Below, piece after piece: positions 8,097-17,900 of a DNA stretch of 64,000 bases. The stretch is from positions 98,900-162,899 of the forward strand of contig NZ_DLNQ01000008.1 of NCBI RefSeq assembly GCF_002479495.1, read 5' to 3'. Made by a program: the position numbers and the translations under genes. The notes below the pieces were generated by a model. That model did no database searches. It saw only the letters and a program-made list of their open reading frames with translations, and was not told the origin of the DNA. Position 1 is the first letter of the stretch; each line of letters opens with the position of its first letter. The DNA comes from Brevundimonas sp. UBA7506. Its GTDB lineage: Bacteria; Pseudomonadota; Alphaproteobacteria; Caulobacterales; Caulobacteraceae.

Positions 8097-8429
8097 GTGG
8101 AAGACGCGAAGAGAAAGCGCGAAGCGGCCGAGCGAGCGGAACTTTACGCCCCAAAGCCAACCGGAGGTCCGTGGCTGGCAGGTTTGTGTGGGGCGACTGT
8201 TGCGATGGTCGCGCTGTACACAATCGGAAAAGTCTATGCCCTGCCTCTCCGACAGAACTTGACGGCCGTGGCCCTGATCACTCTCGCATCATATGTCGCC
8301 GTCTACGTAGGCTATCGCCGCGCGAGGGAGCGAAACCGCAAGGCGCGAGCCGCCGAACTAGAGGAACCCTCCGAGCAAGGCGACGCAATCCTACCGTTCG
8401 GGCCACTCGATCCCAGCGACAAGTTGTGA
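8097..8429 (+). CDS. Small two-helix membrane protein, hypothetical
   Basis: This 110-residue protein starts from a GTG preceded by GGGAGG. The charged N-terminus (EDAKRKREAAERAEL) is followed by two hydrophobic helices (about residues 26-48 and 54-74), then a basic stretch (RRARERNRKARAAE) and an acidic tail. The positive residues between helix 2 and the tail suggest both ends are cytoplasmic. No family is recognised. It is the last chromosomal-looking gene before the transposition operon. Confidence 0.55.
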   Translation: MEDAKRKREAAERAELYAPKPTGGPWLAGLCGATVAMVALYTIGKVYALPLRQNLTAVALITLASYVAVYVGYRRARERNRKARAAELEEPSEQGDAILPFGPLDPSDKL

Positions 8430-8507
8430 ACCTAAGTTCCCCTACGGGTCGGTTTGCGACGAAGGTCCCCGATCCACAAGCGGACATTCAGGCGTGGCGA
8501 CCATCCA

Positions 8508-8543
8508 GCCCGAAAGCGGACTCTCAGATTGGCCGAGATGAGT
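8508..8543. repeat. Dispersed intergenic repeat, second copy
   Basis: CCGAAAGCGGACTCTCAG followed by GGCCGAGATGAGT resembles the copy at 7712-7746. It indicates that host-type intergenic DNA extends at least to about 8543, so the left end of the transposon should lie between here and the tniQ stop at 8630. Confidence 0.45.
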
Positions 8544-8629
8544 CAGAATCAGTCGATCTGACACACCGCGCGCTGCAGGACGGCACGATATGTCAGTCGG
8601 CGCTTTTGCGTCCGCCAAAGCTCCTTAGG

Positions 8630-10591
8630 TCACTCGCGAGGACCACCTCGTCTCTGAATGGCTAGTGAGCGTTGTAGAGCCGCCTCCATAACCACCAGCG
8701 CCTCCAGTTCCTCACGCTTATGGAAGCCTTGCCCCAAGGAAGAGCGCAGATGGTGCCGTTCGAGGGTTTGCCATACGTGCTTCGGCTCAAGCCCCAACCG
8801 AGCGGCGGCCTCCCGGGTGGTCATCCATAGCCGCGAAAACTCATCGACCTGTCCTCTATGGTAGACCGTCCTTTCCCTCTTCGGGATTGGGCAGAGGTGG
8901 CCCCGTTCTTCAAGAAACGGGAGATCCACGGCCGAGCAATTGAGGCGCTCGACCACCTCGCCAGGCTTCAGCCAGTCACGATAGAAGGAGCCGTAATCTT
9001 CTTTTCGGAAGCTGAACCAAGCCGTCGCATCCGGCCCTCCCATGATCAGGGTGCGCGCCGTAACCGGGTTGATCACCAGACTGCTGCCTCGACCGGCTTC
9101 CGACCAACCGACAAGGCCGTCGAGCTTGCCGTTGATCGCTGCCATTACGACAGGAGCCCAAGGCTTTTCTCGGCCGCCTACGCCTTGAAACGCCGTTGAA
9201 AGGGAAGGCCACTCTTCTGATCCCGCAAGTTCCGGTAGATTGTTTATGCGCCTAATCAGTTCGTCGGCGACTTCTCGTTGGAGTTGGCGATCACCATAGA
9301 TCACCTCCGTTATCGGGCTTGTGACCGGGAGCAGACATCCTGATGCAAGGAGCTGTTCGATCGCTACTCGAGGCAGCTTGGTTGCGATCGTGAACCGCCG
9401 CCAAGACATGCGAAGTTCAATCTCGTTACGAATTCGGCGTGCGTCTTCTGCATCGAAGTGATGGTGCTGACGCTGCCGCCCCGTTGTGGATACGGGGGTT
9501 AGCAACTTTGCCTCCACAAGCTGCGTTATTGCGCCAGGCGAGACCCCAACGTGGGCAGCAAACGTAATGGCTCGAACCTTTGTATGCGGTAGCGGACGGG
9601 ATATCGGCGCGAGCCGTAAAGGGTCAGGCTCCCTGGCTGCTGCAAGCACCATTGAGAACTGTTGGCGCACAACCGGAACCCTCGTGTCCCGCCTTATGCG
9701 TGTCCAGGCTTTGATTTGAGATGGCCTGCCTAACCGCGAGTTTTGTTCCTCGTCCCATAGCGAGCGTGGATACTCCAACATGAACTGAGCTGCATGCCGC
9801 CACGCGCACCAGACGGGCGAAAGATGCTGCTCGACTTCCTCGCCCTCAGCCAAGTCGTGTTTGTTCAGCAGCAACCAGGCACGGCGGAAAGCCAGCAGCA
9901 GCTCGAAGACGTCCGTTTCCGTTTGCACGGTGAATGCTACGGGGACCGCGGACATGGCTCGTTTTCGAGTCGCCGCACATTCGCTGAACAACGCGGCAAC
10001 CCATTTCAAAGCGGGACGCGCCGCGGGTGGGACGTAAATGCGTGATGCTTCGCTTATGGGCGTTCCGCAGTGCCGGCACTGATCAATCGCTTCAGCCAGT
10101 GGCCATGTTAGAGGTCTTGCACACCACTTGTTGGGGCATTCATCAATCAGCACCTCCCAAGTCCGAGGGCAGAATCCGAATGGCTTGATCATCCATCTTG
10201 CATCGTCGCAGTCGCCCCTCTTGATGCTGGGAGGCACCCGACGCCGTGATTGCTCGACCAGGTCTGGACGAAGGAAAACACCGCCGAGCCGTCGTCGCCC
10301 GTCGGCCTCTGGAGGTTCTGCGCCCCAGAGTCCCTCCAGATCTCGTTTGGTGAGGCCCACGGCGCTTGCGATCAGATCCTGGTTGGCCTGCAGGCGACCG
10401 AGGTAGTCACCGGTGAGTTCAATTCCGACCTGCCTCATGAACTGCACCGGCGTCCCGAGATGATTTCGGGTGACACACCTCAAAAGGAAGCCAGGAAGGG
10501 TCTCGTGGGGCTGCGGGATCGCAGGAAACAGCAAGGTCGTCCTGTGTTGCGAGCTAGGCGCGCTTAAAGGAGGCGTCGAAGCGTCAGGCAT
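8630..10591 (-). CDS. tniQ: TniQ/TnsD-family target-selection protein
   Basis: This 653-residue protein begins MPDASTPP; the ATG at 10591 overlaps the tnsC stop by 8 nt. Longer in-frame starts would run deep into tnsC. The N-terminal TniQ domain is seen as PHETLPGFLLRCVTRNHLG (about 27-45) and LIASAVGLTKRDLEGLW. A Cys/His zinc-type cluster follows (GFCPRTW, DECPNKWC, QCRHCGTPIS, about 140-185). A long helical middle and a C-terminal helix-turn-helix (TTREAAARLGLEPKHVWQTL) fit site-specific DNA recognition. TniQ proteins bridge target DNA and the ATPase. The length is like TnsD rather than short TniQ, suggesting a fixed attachment site. Confidence 0.87.
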   Translation of the reverse strand: MPDASTPPLSAPSSQHRTTLLFPAIPQPHETLPGFLLRCVTRNHLGTPVQFMRQVGIELTGDYLGRLQANQDLIASAVGLTKRDLEGLWGAEPPEADGRRRLGGVFLRPDLVEQSRRRVPPSIKRGDCDDARWMIKPFGFCPRTWEVLIDECPNKWCARPLTWPLAEAIDQCRHCGTPISEASRIYVPPAARPALKWVAALFSECAATRKRAMSAVPVAFTVQTETDVFELLLAFRRAWLLLNKHDLAEGEEVEQHLSPVWCAWRHAAQFMLEYPRSLWDEEQNSRLGRPSQIKAWTRIRRDTRVPVVRQQFSMVLAAAREPDPLRLAPISRPLPHTKVRAITFAAHVGVSPGAITQLVEAKLLTPVSTTGRQRQHHHFDAEDARRIRNEIELRMSWRRFTIATKLPRVAIEQLLASGCLLPVTSPITEVIYGDRQLQREVADELIRRINNLPELAGSEEWPSLSTAFQGVGGREKPWAPVVMAAINGKLDGLVGWSEAGRGSSLVINPVTARTLIMGGPDATAWFSFRKEDYGSFYRDWLKPGEVVERLNCSAVDLPFLEERGHLCPIPKRERTVYHRGQVDEFSRLWMTTREAAARLGLEPKHVWQTLERHHLRSSLGQGFHKREELEALVVMEAALQRSLAIQRRGGPRE

Positions 10592-11522
10592 CGAGCAATC
10601 TCCGCACCGGGTTGTAGGAAATGAAGTTCTGCTCGATCGCCCATTGATCGACTGCGTTGGCCAGATCGCACGGTTCGAGGCGATGCGCCCCGCGCCGCAG
10701 TGCAAACTCAAGTCCCACCTGGAAGAGACGTGAGACGCGCCCCACAACGCCGGCAGACACCTCGAATAGCGGGGCTAACGCCCGCGCTCCCGCAAGATCA
10801 GATCGCTCTCGAAGGATCTCTTCGTCGACGATTACGTTTTCGAGGCGGGCTACAAACTGGGCGAAGTCCCTTCGGTCGTCCTCCCGTTTAGGGTCAAGTG
10901 GCCGGATATCGCAGGGTGCCAGAAGCCTCCCATTTAGTTGGAGATTTCGACGGAACATTTGTTCGGCGTCCTGGGTGCCGAGGAAAGCCATGGGCACCAG
11001 TCCGGCGTCGAGCATTCCCTTCAGGGTGTCGGTCACATCGTTCTTGAGACCGTTTCGGTAGTTCAGGTGTTGGATCTCGTCGACGATCAGAAGCTCCGTC
11101 CCGAAGTGTTCGAAGCAAGCGAAAACCCTGCGCTTCAAAGTCAGTTCATTGCCATGAGACGCATAGGGATCGCCGAACCTGTCCAGGATCGACATCATGA
11201 GTTTCTTCGACGTAGATCCACGCTCCAGGTCCACCTTTACGATGGGCCTGAAGGTCTTGGTCGGAGGTCGATCTCTCTCGACGCGCGCCTGATAAGCGAG
11301 AGCGGCGGTGCTCTTGCCGGAGCCGGTCGGGGCGAGCACCCGGACTCCCATCTGAGGTTGCCCGCGTGTTTTGACGCCGAGCTGTTGAAGGTAGTCCCAG
11401 CGGTCGTGCAAATCGACGTGCTTGGGGTAGGGGATGAAGACTGCCTTGAAGCGAGCGATCTTCTCCGCCACTTCGCCGTTGAGTTGGGATCGAGGTCTCG
11501 CCGGAGCGCCCGTACAGGTCAT
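10584..11522 (-). CDS. tniB: TniB/TnsC-family AAA ATPase
   Basis: This is a 312-residue AAA+ ATPase. Walker A is LAPTGSGKST (about 64-73), Walker B is LLIVDEIQHL (about 145-154), and the sensor region is MAFLGTQDAE. A C-terminal helical domain follows (VGRVSRLFQVGLEFALRRGA). It acts as the ATP-dependent regulator that recruits the transposase to a target marked by TniQ. Its start overlaps the tnsB stop by ATGA, and its end overlaps the tniQ start, so the genes are translationally coupled. Confidence 0.92.
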   Translation of the reverse strand: MTCTGAPARPRSQLNGEVAEKIARFKAVFIPYPKHVDLHDRWDYLQQLGVKTRGQPQMGVRVLAPTGSGKSTAALAYQARVERDRPPTKTFRPIVKVDLERGSTSKKLMMSILDRFGDPYASHGNELTLKRRVFACFEHFGTELLIVDEIQHLNYRNGLKNDVTDTLKGMLDAGLVPMAFLGTQDAEQMFRRNLQLNGRLLAPCDIRPLDPKREDDRRDFAQFVARLENVIVDEEILRERSDLAGARALAPLFEVSAGVVGRVSRLFQVGLEFALRRGAHRLEPCDLANAVDQWAIEQNFISYNPVRRLLDA

Positions 11523-13681
11523 TGGAACTCCTCCCAGCCAGCGCTGTCATCTCGAATGGTAGGAAAGTCCTCGTAGGCAGGCGGAGCCGCAGTCACGGTG
11601 CGCGTTCTGGAGGGGGCTTTCGCCTTTCTGCCTCGCGGGGGACGTACGGGCTTTGCGTGGCCGTCCGTTCTCTCTGGAGCCAGGGCCGCTGTGGAAATGA
11701 CGGGCGCCATGCCATCGTGCCTTGGATCTGCATGGGCTACGCGTAAGTGTTGGCGGGCCGACGCTTCCACATGAGGGGGAGATAGAAGGCGAGCGGCTGT
11801 TCGCCTGTTGCGCTTGAGAAGGTGCTCCGGAGCGGCGGCTTCGATTTCGCGCCTGAGCTCAAGGCGCCGATCGCGACGCCCCTCCTCGTCTATCGCCTGG
11901 CTTTCGCGCTCCCACTGCTGAATCTGCTGATGAAGCCATTTTGACAGGCCCGAGGCGTAGTCCGGATCAGTGCAAGGGAGAGTTTCGTATTGGCCAGTCG
12001 TCGGGTCCCAAACATGTGCCTCGCCGAAGTTGGCGGGGTTGTATTTGACGGTGACCTTGGCCGTAGCTGACCCCTTGCGGCGCGACTTTCTGGGCGTCCG
12101 CCCTGCAAGTTTTTCCAGTAATGGGCCTGTTACCGCCGGCTCATGAAACTGGAGATCAAACAAGGACACGCCAGACCGGGAAAGCGTTCGCTCCTCATGA
12201 GCGCCAACCATCTTGTCGAGCTGGGCATCGTCACCGATCACCTGAACACCGTGATCGCGGACCCCCTTAGTCCAGATATGGAGCGGGGCGTCGCCAAGGG
12301 TGGAGTGAAGTTCTTGATGATAGATCCCAATCGCTGACGTCAGCAGGGCTTCGACCTGTGCCAGCGTGAGGATCGCGTCTTTGCTGGGGTCCAGCTCCCA
12401 GGCTCGCATTTGCTCGATAGGGATCGTGCCGCCGGGAAGCTTCTTGTTCAGAAGCGAATTGAGCGTGCCAAAGAAACGTTCGATGACCGCCTTGTATGTG
12501 GGGGATCGGACCGGCGCCCATCGGATGCTGATGCCAAGATCGGTCAGCGCCGACTCGACGGAAGTGCCGGTGAATTCCCAGCCGTTGTCGACAACGATTT
12601 CATCGAACTTTCCGAAAATATCGGCAAGCTCCGGCCTGTCGGGAAATCGCTCGCGCGTAGCCGCTTTGGGCCTGTTCGCGCGCTTTATGCACTCGGTCAC
12701 AGAATAGAGCGACGGCGGTTCGAAACTGAGCACCCAGCTCAGGATGCAGCGAGAATGCACATCGATCAGAGCCGTCAAAGTCGGCCGGCCGAGCAACCGC
12801 CATCCTTTGACGTCAACTACGACAAACACATCCAGCAGCGTGTGATCCATGGCGCCTAGAAGCAGTGGACGACTGGCGACAAGCCCCTTTCCGCAGGGTT
12901 TGAAGCGAGCATCAGCCTCCTTCTTTCCCCATTTGGCGGCCACAGTGTCGTAGCGCTCCTGTTCATGCACGAAGAGCCTGAATGCTTCTTTTGAAGGCAG
13001 CTTTAGAGGTGCTTCTTCTTGGCCGCGATTGATCGTCGTTACGGCTTCGCCGAGCAGGTCGCGAGCGCTGGCGATAGTCTCGCGCGGGTTCGACCAGTAG
13101 GCCGCAGCAGCTTCTTTCATCAGCTCCACGACCGCGTCCGGCAGCCGCGGGATGCGAGGTCCCTGTCCACGCATCGACTGCGCGGTCCTGAGCGGCCTGA
13201 AGCCCGGCTCGCCTCGTGTCTTCAGCCACTGCCGAACTGCTGTAGGCGACGGCGGCTTATGCCCCTTCAAGTGCTGTTGCTTGTTCGCCCATATCGTCGC
13301 CAAGGCGCGACGGATGCCCTTGTCGCTAAGCGATAGCCCGGGAAGCTGATCCAAGCTGTTCAGGACAATGTGCCGGACAGCTGCGTAGGGATCTCGCTTG
13401 ATGATGGCGTGGTAATCGTCTTCCCGATCCATGGTCAGGCGTGTGAGGCGGCTCTTCGCAGGCGGACGGTCCAGCCGCCTGACGTTGCCCTCAAGGAATT
13501 CGTCCTTGAGCCAGTTCATGGTCGGCGTGACTCTCTCGCCGCTATCAAGCTCGATTTGAAAAGGTGCGGAGGTGCGTTCGGATCGAAACAAGAGAAATCC
13601 GCCGCCCATCACCTGTTCAAGGTAGTGGCGCTCGCCAGCTAGTTCCCACAGTTCACCGGTGTTCAGCTGGATGTCGGTCAT
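11519..13681 (-). CDS. tniA: TniA/TnsB-family DDE transposase
   Basis: This 720-residue transposase has an RNase-H/Mu-type integrase core. The catalytic acidic residues are visible as Asp in AMDHTLLDVFVVVD (about 275), Asp in IVVDNGWEFTG (about 361) and Glu in VIERFFGTLN (about 396). N-terminal helices provide DNA-binding domains, and a Mu C-terminal beta-barrel follows (VKYNPANFGEAHVWDPTTGQ). The basic tail ends near EEFQ and probably contacts TniB/TnsC. ATG 13681 was chosen because it overlaps the tnsA stop; an upstream frame-open stretch lies within tnsA. Confidence 0.93.
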   Translation of the reverse strand: MTDIQLNTGELWELAGERHYLEQVMGGGFLLFRSERTSAPFQIELDSGERVTPTMNWLKDEFLEGNVRRLDRPPAKSRLTRLTMDREDDYHAIIKRDPYAAVRHIVLNSLDQLPGLSLSDKGIRRALATIWANKQQHLKGHKPPSPTAVRQWLKTRGEPGFRPLRTAQSMRGQGPRIPRLPDAVVELMKEAAAAYWSNPRETIASARDLLGEAVTTINRGQEEAPLKLPSKEAFRLFVHEQERYDTVAAKWGKKEADARFKPCGKGLVASRPLLLGAMDHTLLDVFVVVDVKGWRLLGRPTLTALIDVHSRCILSWVLSFEPPSLYSVTECIKRANRPKAATRERFPDRPELADIFGKFDEIVVDNGWEFTGTSVESALTDLGISIRWAPVRSPTYKAVIERFFGTLNSLLNKKLPGGTIPIEQMRAWELDPSKDAILTLAQVEALLTSAIGIYHQELHSTLGDAPLHIWTKGVRDHGVQVIGDDAQLDKMVGAHEERTLSRSGVSLFDLQFHEPAVTGPLLEKLAGRTPRKSRRKGSATAKVTVKYNPANFGEAHVWDPTTGQYETLPCTDPDYASGLSKWLHQQIQQWERESQAIDEEGRRDRRLELRREIEAAAPEHLLKRNRRTAARLLSPPHVEASARQHLRVAHADPRHDGMAPVISTAALAPERTDGHAKPVRPPRGRKAKAPSRTRTVTAAPPAYEDFPTIRDDSAGWEEFQ

Positions 13682-14481
13682 TGCTGGCTCTCCCCTTGGG
13701 CGTTGAGCAGCGAGACGGAGGTATCTGGATTGAGGGGGTGCGAGAGATCGAGGCGGACGACCCGTCCCACCATCTTCGCCTTCAGCTTGGCCGCAGCAAC
13801 CACAGGGTCGCCCATGTGCCCTGAGAGCCGGGCCAGGGGCATCTGCCCGGCCCTGTGTAGTTGCTCGGCGACCTCGAACGCGTCCGTCTTCGTGTATTCC
13901 GTCAGGCGCCATGACTGAACGTCACAGATATTCCTGTGGACGTGGGCGGGTTCGAATAGGCTTGATTTGAAGACGACCCGGAAGCGCCAGCCGACGCGGT
14001 CGCAGATTGTCCGGACCGCCTCCAGTTTTGATGCGTAGTCCGGTTCACGAAGGGCTCGGCGGTCGTTCTTGATTTCGACCAGCTCGATCGAGCCATCGGC
14101 AAGCTGCCTGACGCAGTCGACGATGTATGTCCGCTTTCGGCCATCCAGAACGAACTCCAGTCGAAACGGCTGGGCGCGGTAGTCAACAACCTCGGTATCG
14201 ACCTCGCTGTGCATGAAGAACGCCCGTTCATTCATGCTCTCGTAGGGCAGCGCCCTGCCTGCCTTGCGGCTGACGTAAACCCCTGTCGTGACGTGTCGTC
14301 GGCCCGTGATGATGGTCCGAATTGGGGCACCGGTTGGCGTGACAACCAGGGTGGCGGCGGCTGAGAGGTTTTCCCACGACAAGGGGTTAATCCCATCCTG
14401 CGCGACGTTGCGCAGGGCGCCGTCTAAGCTCAAGGCGTGAGTGGTGTCGGCCAAGCGTCCGCATCGACGGATATGATCCAT
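13678..14481 (-). CDS. tnsA: TnsA-family endonuclease
   Basis: This 267-residue protein has a restriction-endonuclease-like (PD-(D/E)XK) N-terminal domain. Candidate catalytic residues are Glu in ESMNERAFF, Asp in TYIVDCVRQ and Glu-x-Lys in IELVEIKNDRR; these match the E...D...ExK pattern of TnsA. The C-terminal part (YTKTDAFEVAEQLHRAG) is the winged-helix-like TnsC/TnsB-interacting region. The ATG at 14481 is preceded by AAAGGAGAGC; a second ATG 36 nt upstream lacks such a site. TnsA cuts the 5' ends at the transposon termini, allowing clean excision. It is the first gene of the operon. Confidence 0.85.
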   Translation of the reverse strand: MDHIRRCGRLADTTHALSLDGALRNVAQDGINPLSWENLSAAATLVVTPTGAPIRTIITGRRHVTTGVYVSRKAGRALPYESMNERAFFMHSEVDTEVVDYRAQPFRLEFVLDGRKRTYIVDCVRQLADGSIELVEIKNDRRALREPDYASKLEAVRTICDRVGWRFRVVFKSSLFEPAHVHRNICDVQSWRLTEYTKTDAFEVAEQLHRAGQMPLARLSGHMGDPVVAAAKLKAKMVGRVVRLDLSHPLNPDTSVSLLNAQGESQQ

Positions 14482-14533
14482 CGTGCTCTCCTTTGATTTG
14501 AATGAGGATGCATTCAACTCGAGCGTTGGGGAT

Positions 14534-14553
14534 CTGCGTCTCTACAGACGCAG
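14534..14553. promoter_or_regulatory. Hairpin in the tnsA leader
   Basis: CTGCGTCT (14534-14541) and AGACGCAG (14546-14553) form a perfect 8-bp stem with a 4-nt CTAC loop, about 55 nt upstream of the chosen tnsA ATG. It could be an mRNA hairpin in the leader, or a transposase-binding or operator site. No T-tract follows on either strand, so it is not an obvious terminator. Confidence 0.4.
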
Positions 14554-14865
14554 TTGACTCCTCAGCCTTGTGGGGAGATGATCTTCACATCGCAGACAAC
14601 GATGGGATCGGATCCAGATCCCCAACCAAGCCCCGGCTGCCACCGAGGGTTCGAGTTGTTTCTGGATCAAACGCCAGAGAATACTTGTGTTTTTATGGCG
14701 GTCTCATCTTCGGCCCTCCTCTTGTGGCGGACATCCGCCGCTAGTTTTGGCAGCAGATCGCGATCAGGATTCGCCCGCTGCGCTCGAGGAGTTTCGCAAG
14801 ACTCTTTATTCGAGTCTAAAGATGAATTTCATGCCGAATTAATTCCTGTCGGATGCCGCTAAGTA

Positions 14866-14889
14866 TTTCATATAGGATTGTATATGAAA
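14866..14889. promoter_or_regulatory. AT-rich dyad, candidate operator
   Basis: TTTCATATA (14866-14874) and TATATGAAA (14881-14889) form a perfect 9-bp inverted repeat with a 6-bp centre. It lies about 60 bp before the NTPase frame and about 390 bp before tnsA. The symmetry and AT-richness resemble a dimeric repressor site. No repressor gene is present in the island. Confidence 0.45.
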
Positions 14890-14945
14890 CGATTGGTGAT
14901 CGGCAGGCCCCTCTTGCCACGATTACGCGAGGGCGAACGTTGTGA

Positions 14946-17900
14946 TTGCACGTAAAATCGCACTCTGGAGATCGATTTGAAGCGGTGGATGGCCAGAGAG
15001 CCAGCTGCGATGCCGACCCGGATAGGGCTGCTAATGACTCAAAGCGGCGGTCGGGAATGTCTGCTGTCGGGTGGATATCTGCGATTTCGTTGGCGGCGTT
15101 CATGCCCGAGGCCGTTCCTACGGGTGTGGCGGTCGGCAGGCAGGAAATCGAGCGCAGTATCCTTCAGCAGATGCTCTACGGAGCCGACGCCAACCGCCTG
15201 CCGCTGTCCAGGTTCAAGCGCATCCAGTCGCCCGGCCGATGGTCCGGGATCGTGTCGTTTCTAATCGTCGTCGGCATCGTCGCGCTTTGGCACCTGATCC
15301 AAAAACGCGAGGCGATCATGTCGGGCGCCTTCTTCAAGCCTCTCGACGCCACAAACTGGTTCAATCTGGTCACCTTCGGGATCGGTGGACTTTTCCTTTG
15401 GCTAGTCTTCCATCAAATCTACGTCGCAAGCTTCGGCATTTCGCTGAAGAGCATATCGCTGAAAGACATCGAGATCACGCCAAAGGCGGCGACTGAGGAG
15501 TCGATCCTCAACCGCCATCTGGATGAGATCATCTACTTCTTCCAGTCGACCAAGTACGATCTCGTCGTGATCGAGGATCTAGACAGGTTCAACAACGCCG
15601 ACATATTCGTTACGCTCCGCGAGATCAACAGTCTCGTGAATGCCAATGCGGGTGTGAAGCGTCCTATCAGATTTCTCTACGCCTTGCGTGACGATATGTT
15701 CGTAAGCACGGATAGAACCAAGTTCTTCGAGTTCATCATACCCGTCATTCCGATCATCAACAGCTCCAACTCAATCGACAAGGTGTTGGAGCAGGGCAAA
15801 CGCCTTTCGCTCGACAAGAGGCTGAAGCCCCAGTTCCTGCGCGAGGTTTCACGATATCTGGATGATCTTAGGCTCATTCAGAACATCTTCAACGAATACG
15901 CTATCTACGTCTCGAATCTCGAACCGGAGGGCGAGACCAATCTCGACGCCAACAAGTTGCTGGCGGTCCTGATATATAAGAATGTTTTCCCAAGCGACTT
16001 CGAGAACCTTCATCGTGGGAGGGGTAATCTCGCCGGCATCCTTCACGCTCATGACCGGTTTGTGACCGCGAGCGAAGCCAAGTGCGGGGCGGAGATATCT
16101 CGTCTGGAGGAGCTCATCGACATCGGCGAGAGACAGCTGCCGAATGATCTGGACGAGCTACGCAGGAGCTATGCGATGGCCCTGATCGAATTGGTTCCTG
16201 AGAATTACACTCACATCTCGTTGGACCGCAGCCACCTCATACCGATCAATACGCTGGCTAAAAGCGAACGTTTCGAGGGTTTCATCGAATCCAAGCAGAT
16301 ATTCGTTCACACTCCCCAGGGGCATCAGCAGCAAGTCTCGGTGTCCGGACTTCAAGCAAAGGTGGATCCAAACAGGACCTTCTTGAAGCGTAAGGAGGAC
16401 GTAGAGAGGAAGGCGGCGACATTCAGAGATGGGACGTCTAAAAGCATCCGCGATCTGAGAGACAAGTTAGCCGGTCTGCGGATGACGAAGTTCAATGAGA
16501 TGGTTCGTGAGAACACGGAGGAGCTGGACGGCCTTTTTGAGGGATTCGGTGATAGCGCGGAACTGGCTCGCTTCCTGGTTCTCGAAGGATATCTGGATGA
16601 CACCTACTACCAGTACACCTCGCTCTTCCATTCGGGTCGGCTGTCGCCGAGCGACAACAAGTTCCTCATCCGCATTCGGAGCTTCAGCAACCCCGACCCA
16701 GATTTTCAGATAGACAACCTGAGGGAGGTCATCGCCGCGATGCGCGACGAGGACTTCAGTCGGAATTACGTCCTAAACGTCAAGATCGTGGACGGCCTGC
16801 TTGCCGACCCCTCATCCTATGCGATGCAGACGTCCAAACTGCTGCACTACATCGCATCCGACTTCGTAGGCTGTGAGCCATTTCTGAAGGCTTATTATGC
16901 CCACGGCGTGGCGGTCGCACGATTGATGGCGGGGCTCACCAAAAGCTGGCCTGGCTTCGTCGCCGCTGCGATCGCAAGTCCTGCGAACCTTGCGCATGTG
17001 GTGCGGATCATCAGCCACTTGACGGACACGCAACTGAAAAGCCTGGCCGGCAAGCACCCCGTCTTGTCCGAGTTCGTTTCGCAGAACCTGGCCGGCATCC
17101 TTGAACAAGGGGTCGACTTCCCTCCCGAACGCTTGAAGCTGCTTGACGTGGAGACGGACGATCTAGCCGCTGTCGCCTCCCATCCCGGGTTCGTGCGGGC
17201 CCTGTTCGAGGGCGGGCTCTACGCCATCTCCATCGACAACCTGAACTTCATTTTCCGGTCCGTCCTCCTTCTCGACGACGAAGAAGGACCGACCGAGCGG
17301 AACTACACGCTCATCCTGGAGTCCGGCAGCGAGCCGCTGCTGAAAAAGGTCGACGGGCAGTTCGGCGAGTATTTTGAGAACGTCCTCTGCCGGCTGCCCG
17401 AAAATCGGCGCGAGAGCGTCGAGGCGATGCGTCGCGTCGCCGCCCGGGAGGATCTCGAACTCGAACCGTTGGTGAGTTTCTTGGAGCAGCAGTCAACCTC
17501 GCTGCCGAGCCTGGAGGACGTCCCCGACAGGCTTCACGTTGCGCTTTTCCAAATCGGGAAGATCGAGCCGACTTGGGAGAACTGCCTGATCTTCCAGCAG
17601 AGGGAGGGCTACGACGCGGAAACGCTGACCAACTTCCTCAATGACGGCGCCACGATCGAAGCGCTTCGTGGTCGCCCGATGCCGGACGAACCGGAGGCTC
17701 AATCGCTTCAGGAGTTCGTCTTCGAGAACGACGCCCTGACCGACCAAGCCTACGCCGTCTACGTTCAGTCGTTGCCGTACAAGTCCGAGGCGTTCCCGAA
17801 GTCCGTCGGCGCAGGGAAGATGAAGATCCTGGTTGATCAAAACCTGGTGGTCTTCTCCGCCGACAATCTGTCTCATCTAGTAGGCACCCCTGCGCTTGGT

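Larger units (their letters stand above)
8630..14481 (-). mobile_element. Tn7/Tn5053-like transposition module (tnsA-tnsB-tnsC-tniQ)
   Basis: Four minus-strand genes encode a TnsA-type nuclease, a DDE transposase, an AAA ATPase and TniQ, each overlapping the next by 4-8 nt. Presence of TnsA predicts cut-and-paste transposition with double-strand excision, unlike the cointegrate-forming TniABQ elements; this follows from Tn7 biology. Coordinates give the core operon only, as the exact ends are not resolved. Candidate termini beginning TGTC lie at 8591 and, reversed, at 18604, which would bring the adjacent NTPase gene in as cargo. Confidence 0.85.
14482..14945. other. Non-coding region between tnsA and the NTPase gene
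   Basis: These 464 bp are more AT-rich than the host genes and contain no credible ORF. They should carry the promoter of the tnsA operon (minus strand). Two palindromic features are annotated separately at 14534-14553 and 14866-14889. A GGCGGACATCCGCC palindrome also lies near 14727-14740. The missing 5' coding part of the NTPase is not found here in any frame. Confidence 0.6.

Noticed and set aside
8171..8665. Plus-strand 164-codon frame spanning the left island boundary
   Set aside because: Overlaps the better-supported GTG-started membrane protein in another frame and is Arg-rich low complexity.
14941..14965. TGTGATTGCACG... as a transposon end
   Set aside because: Its orientation (TGT reading rightwards) is wrong for the right end of the tns operon, and no matching inverted copy was found near 8.5 kb.
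14881..15060. Possible frameshifted Walker A upstream of the NTPase
   Set aside because: All three plus-strand frames were read; none encodes a GxxGxGKS/T loop or the family's preceding helix.
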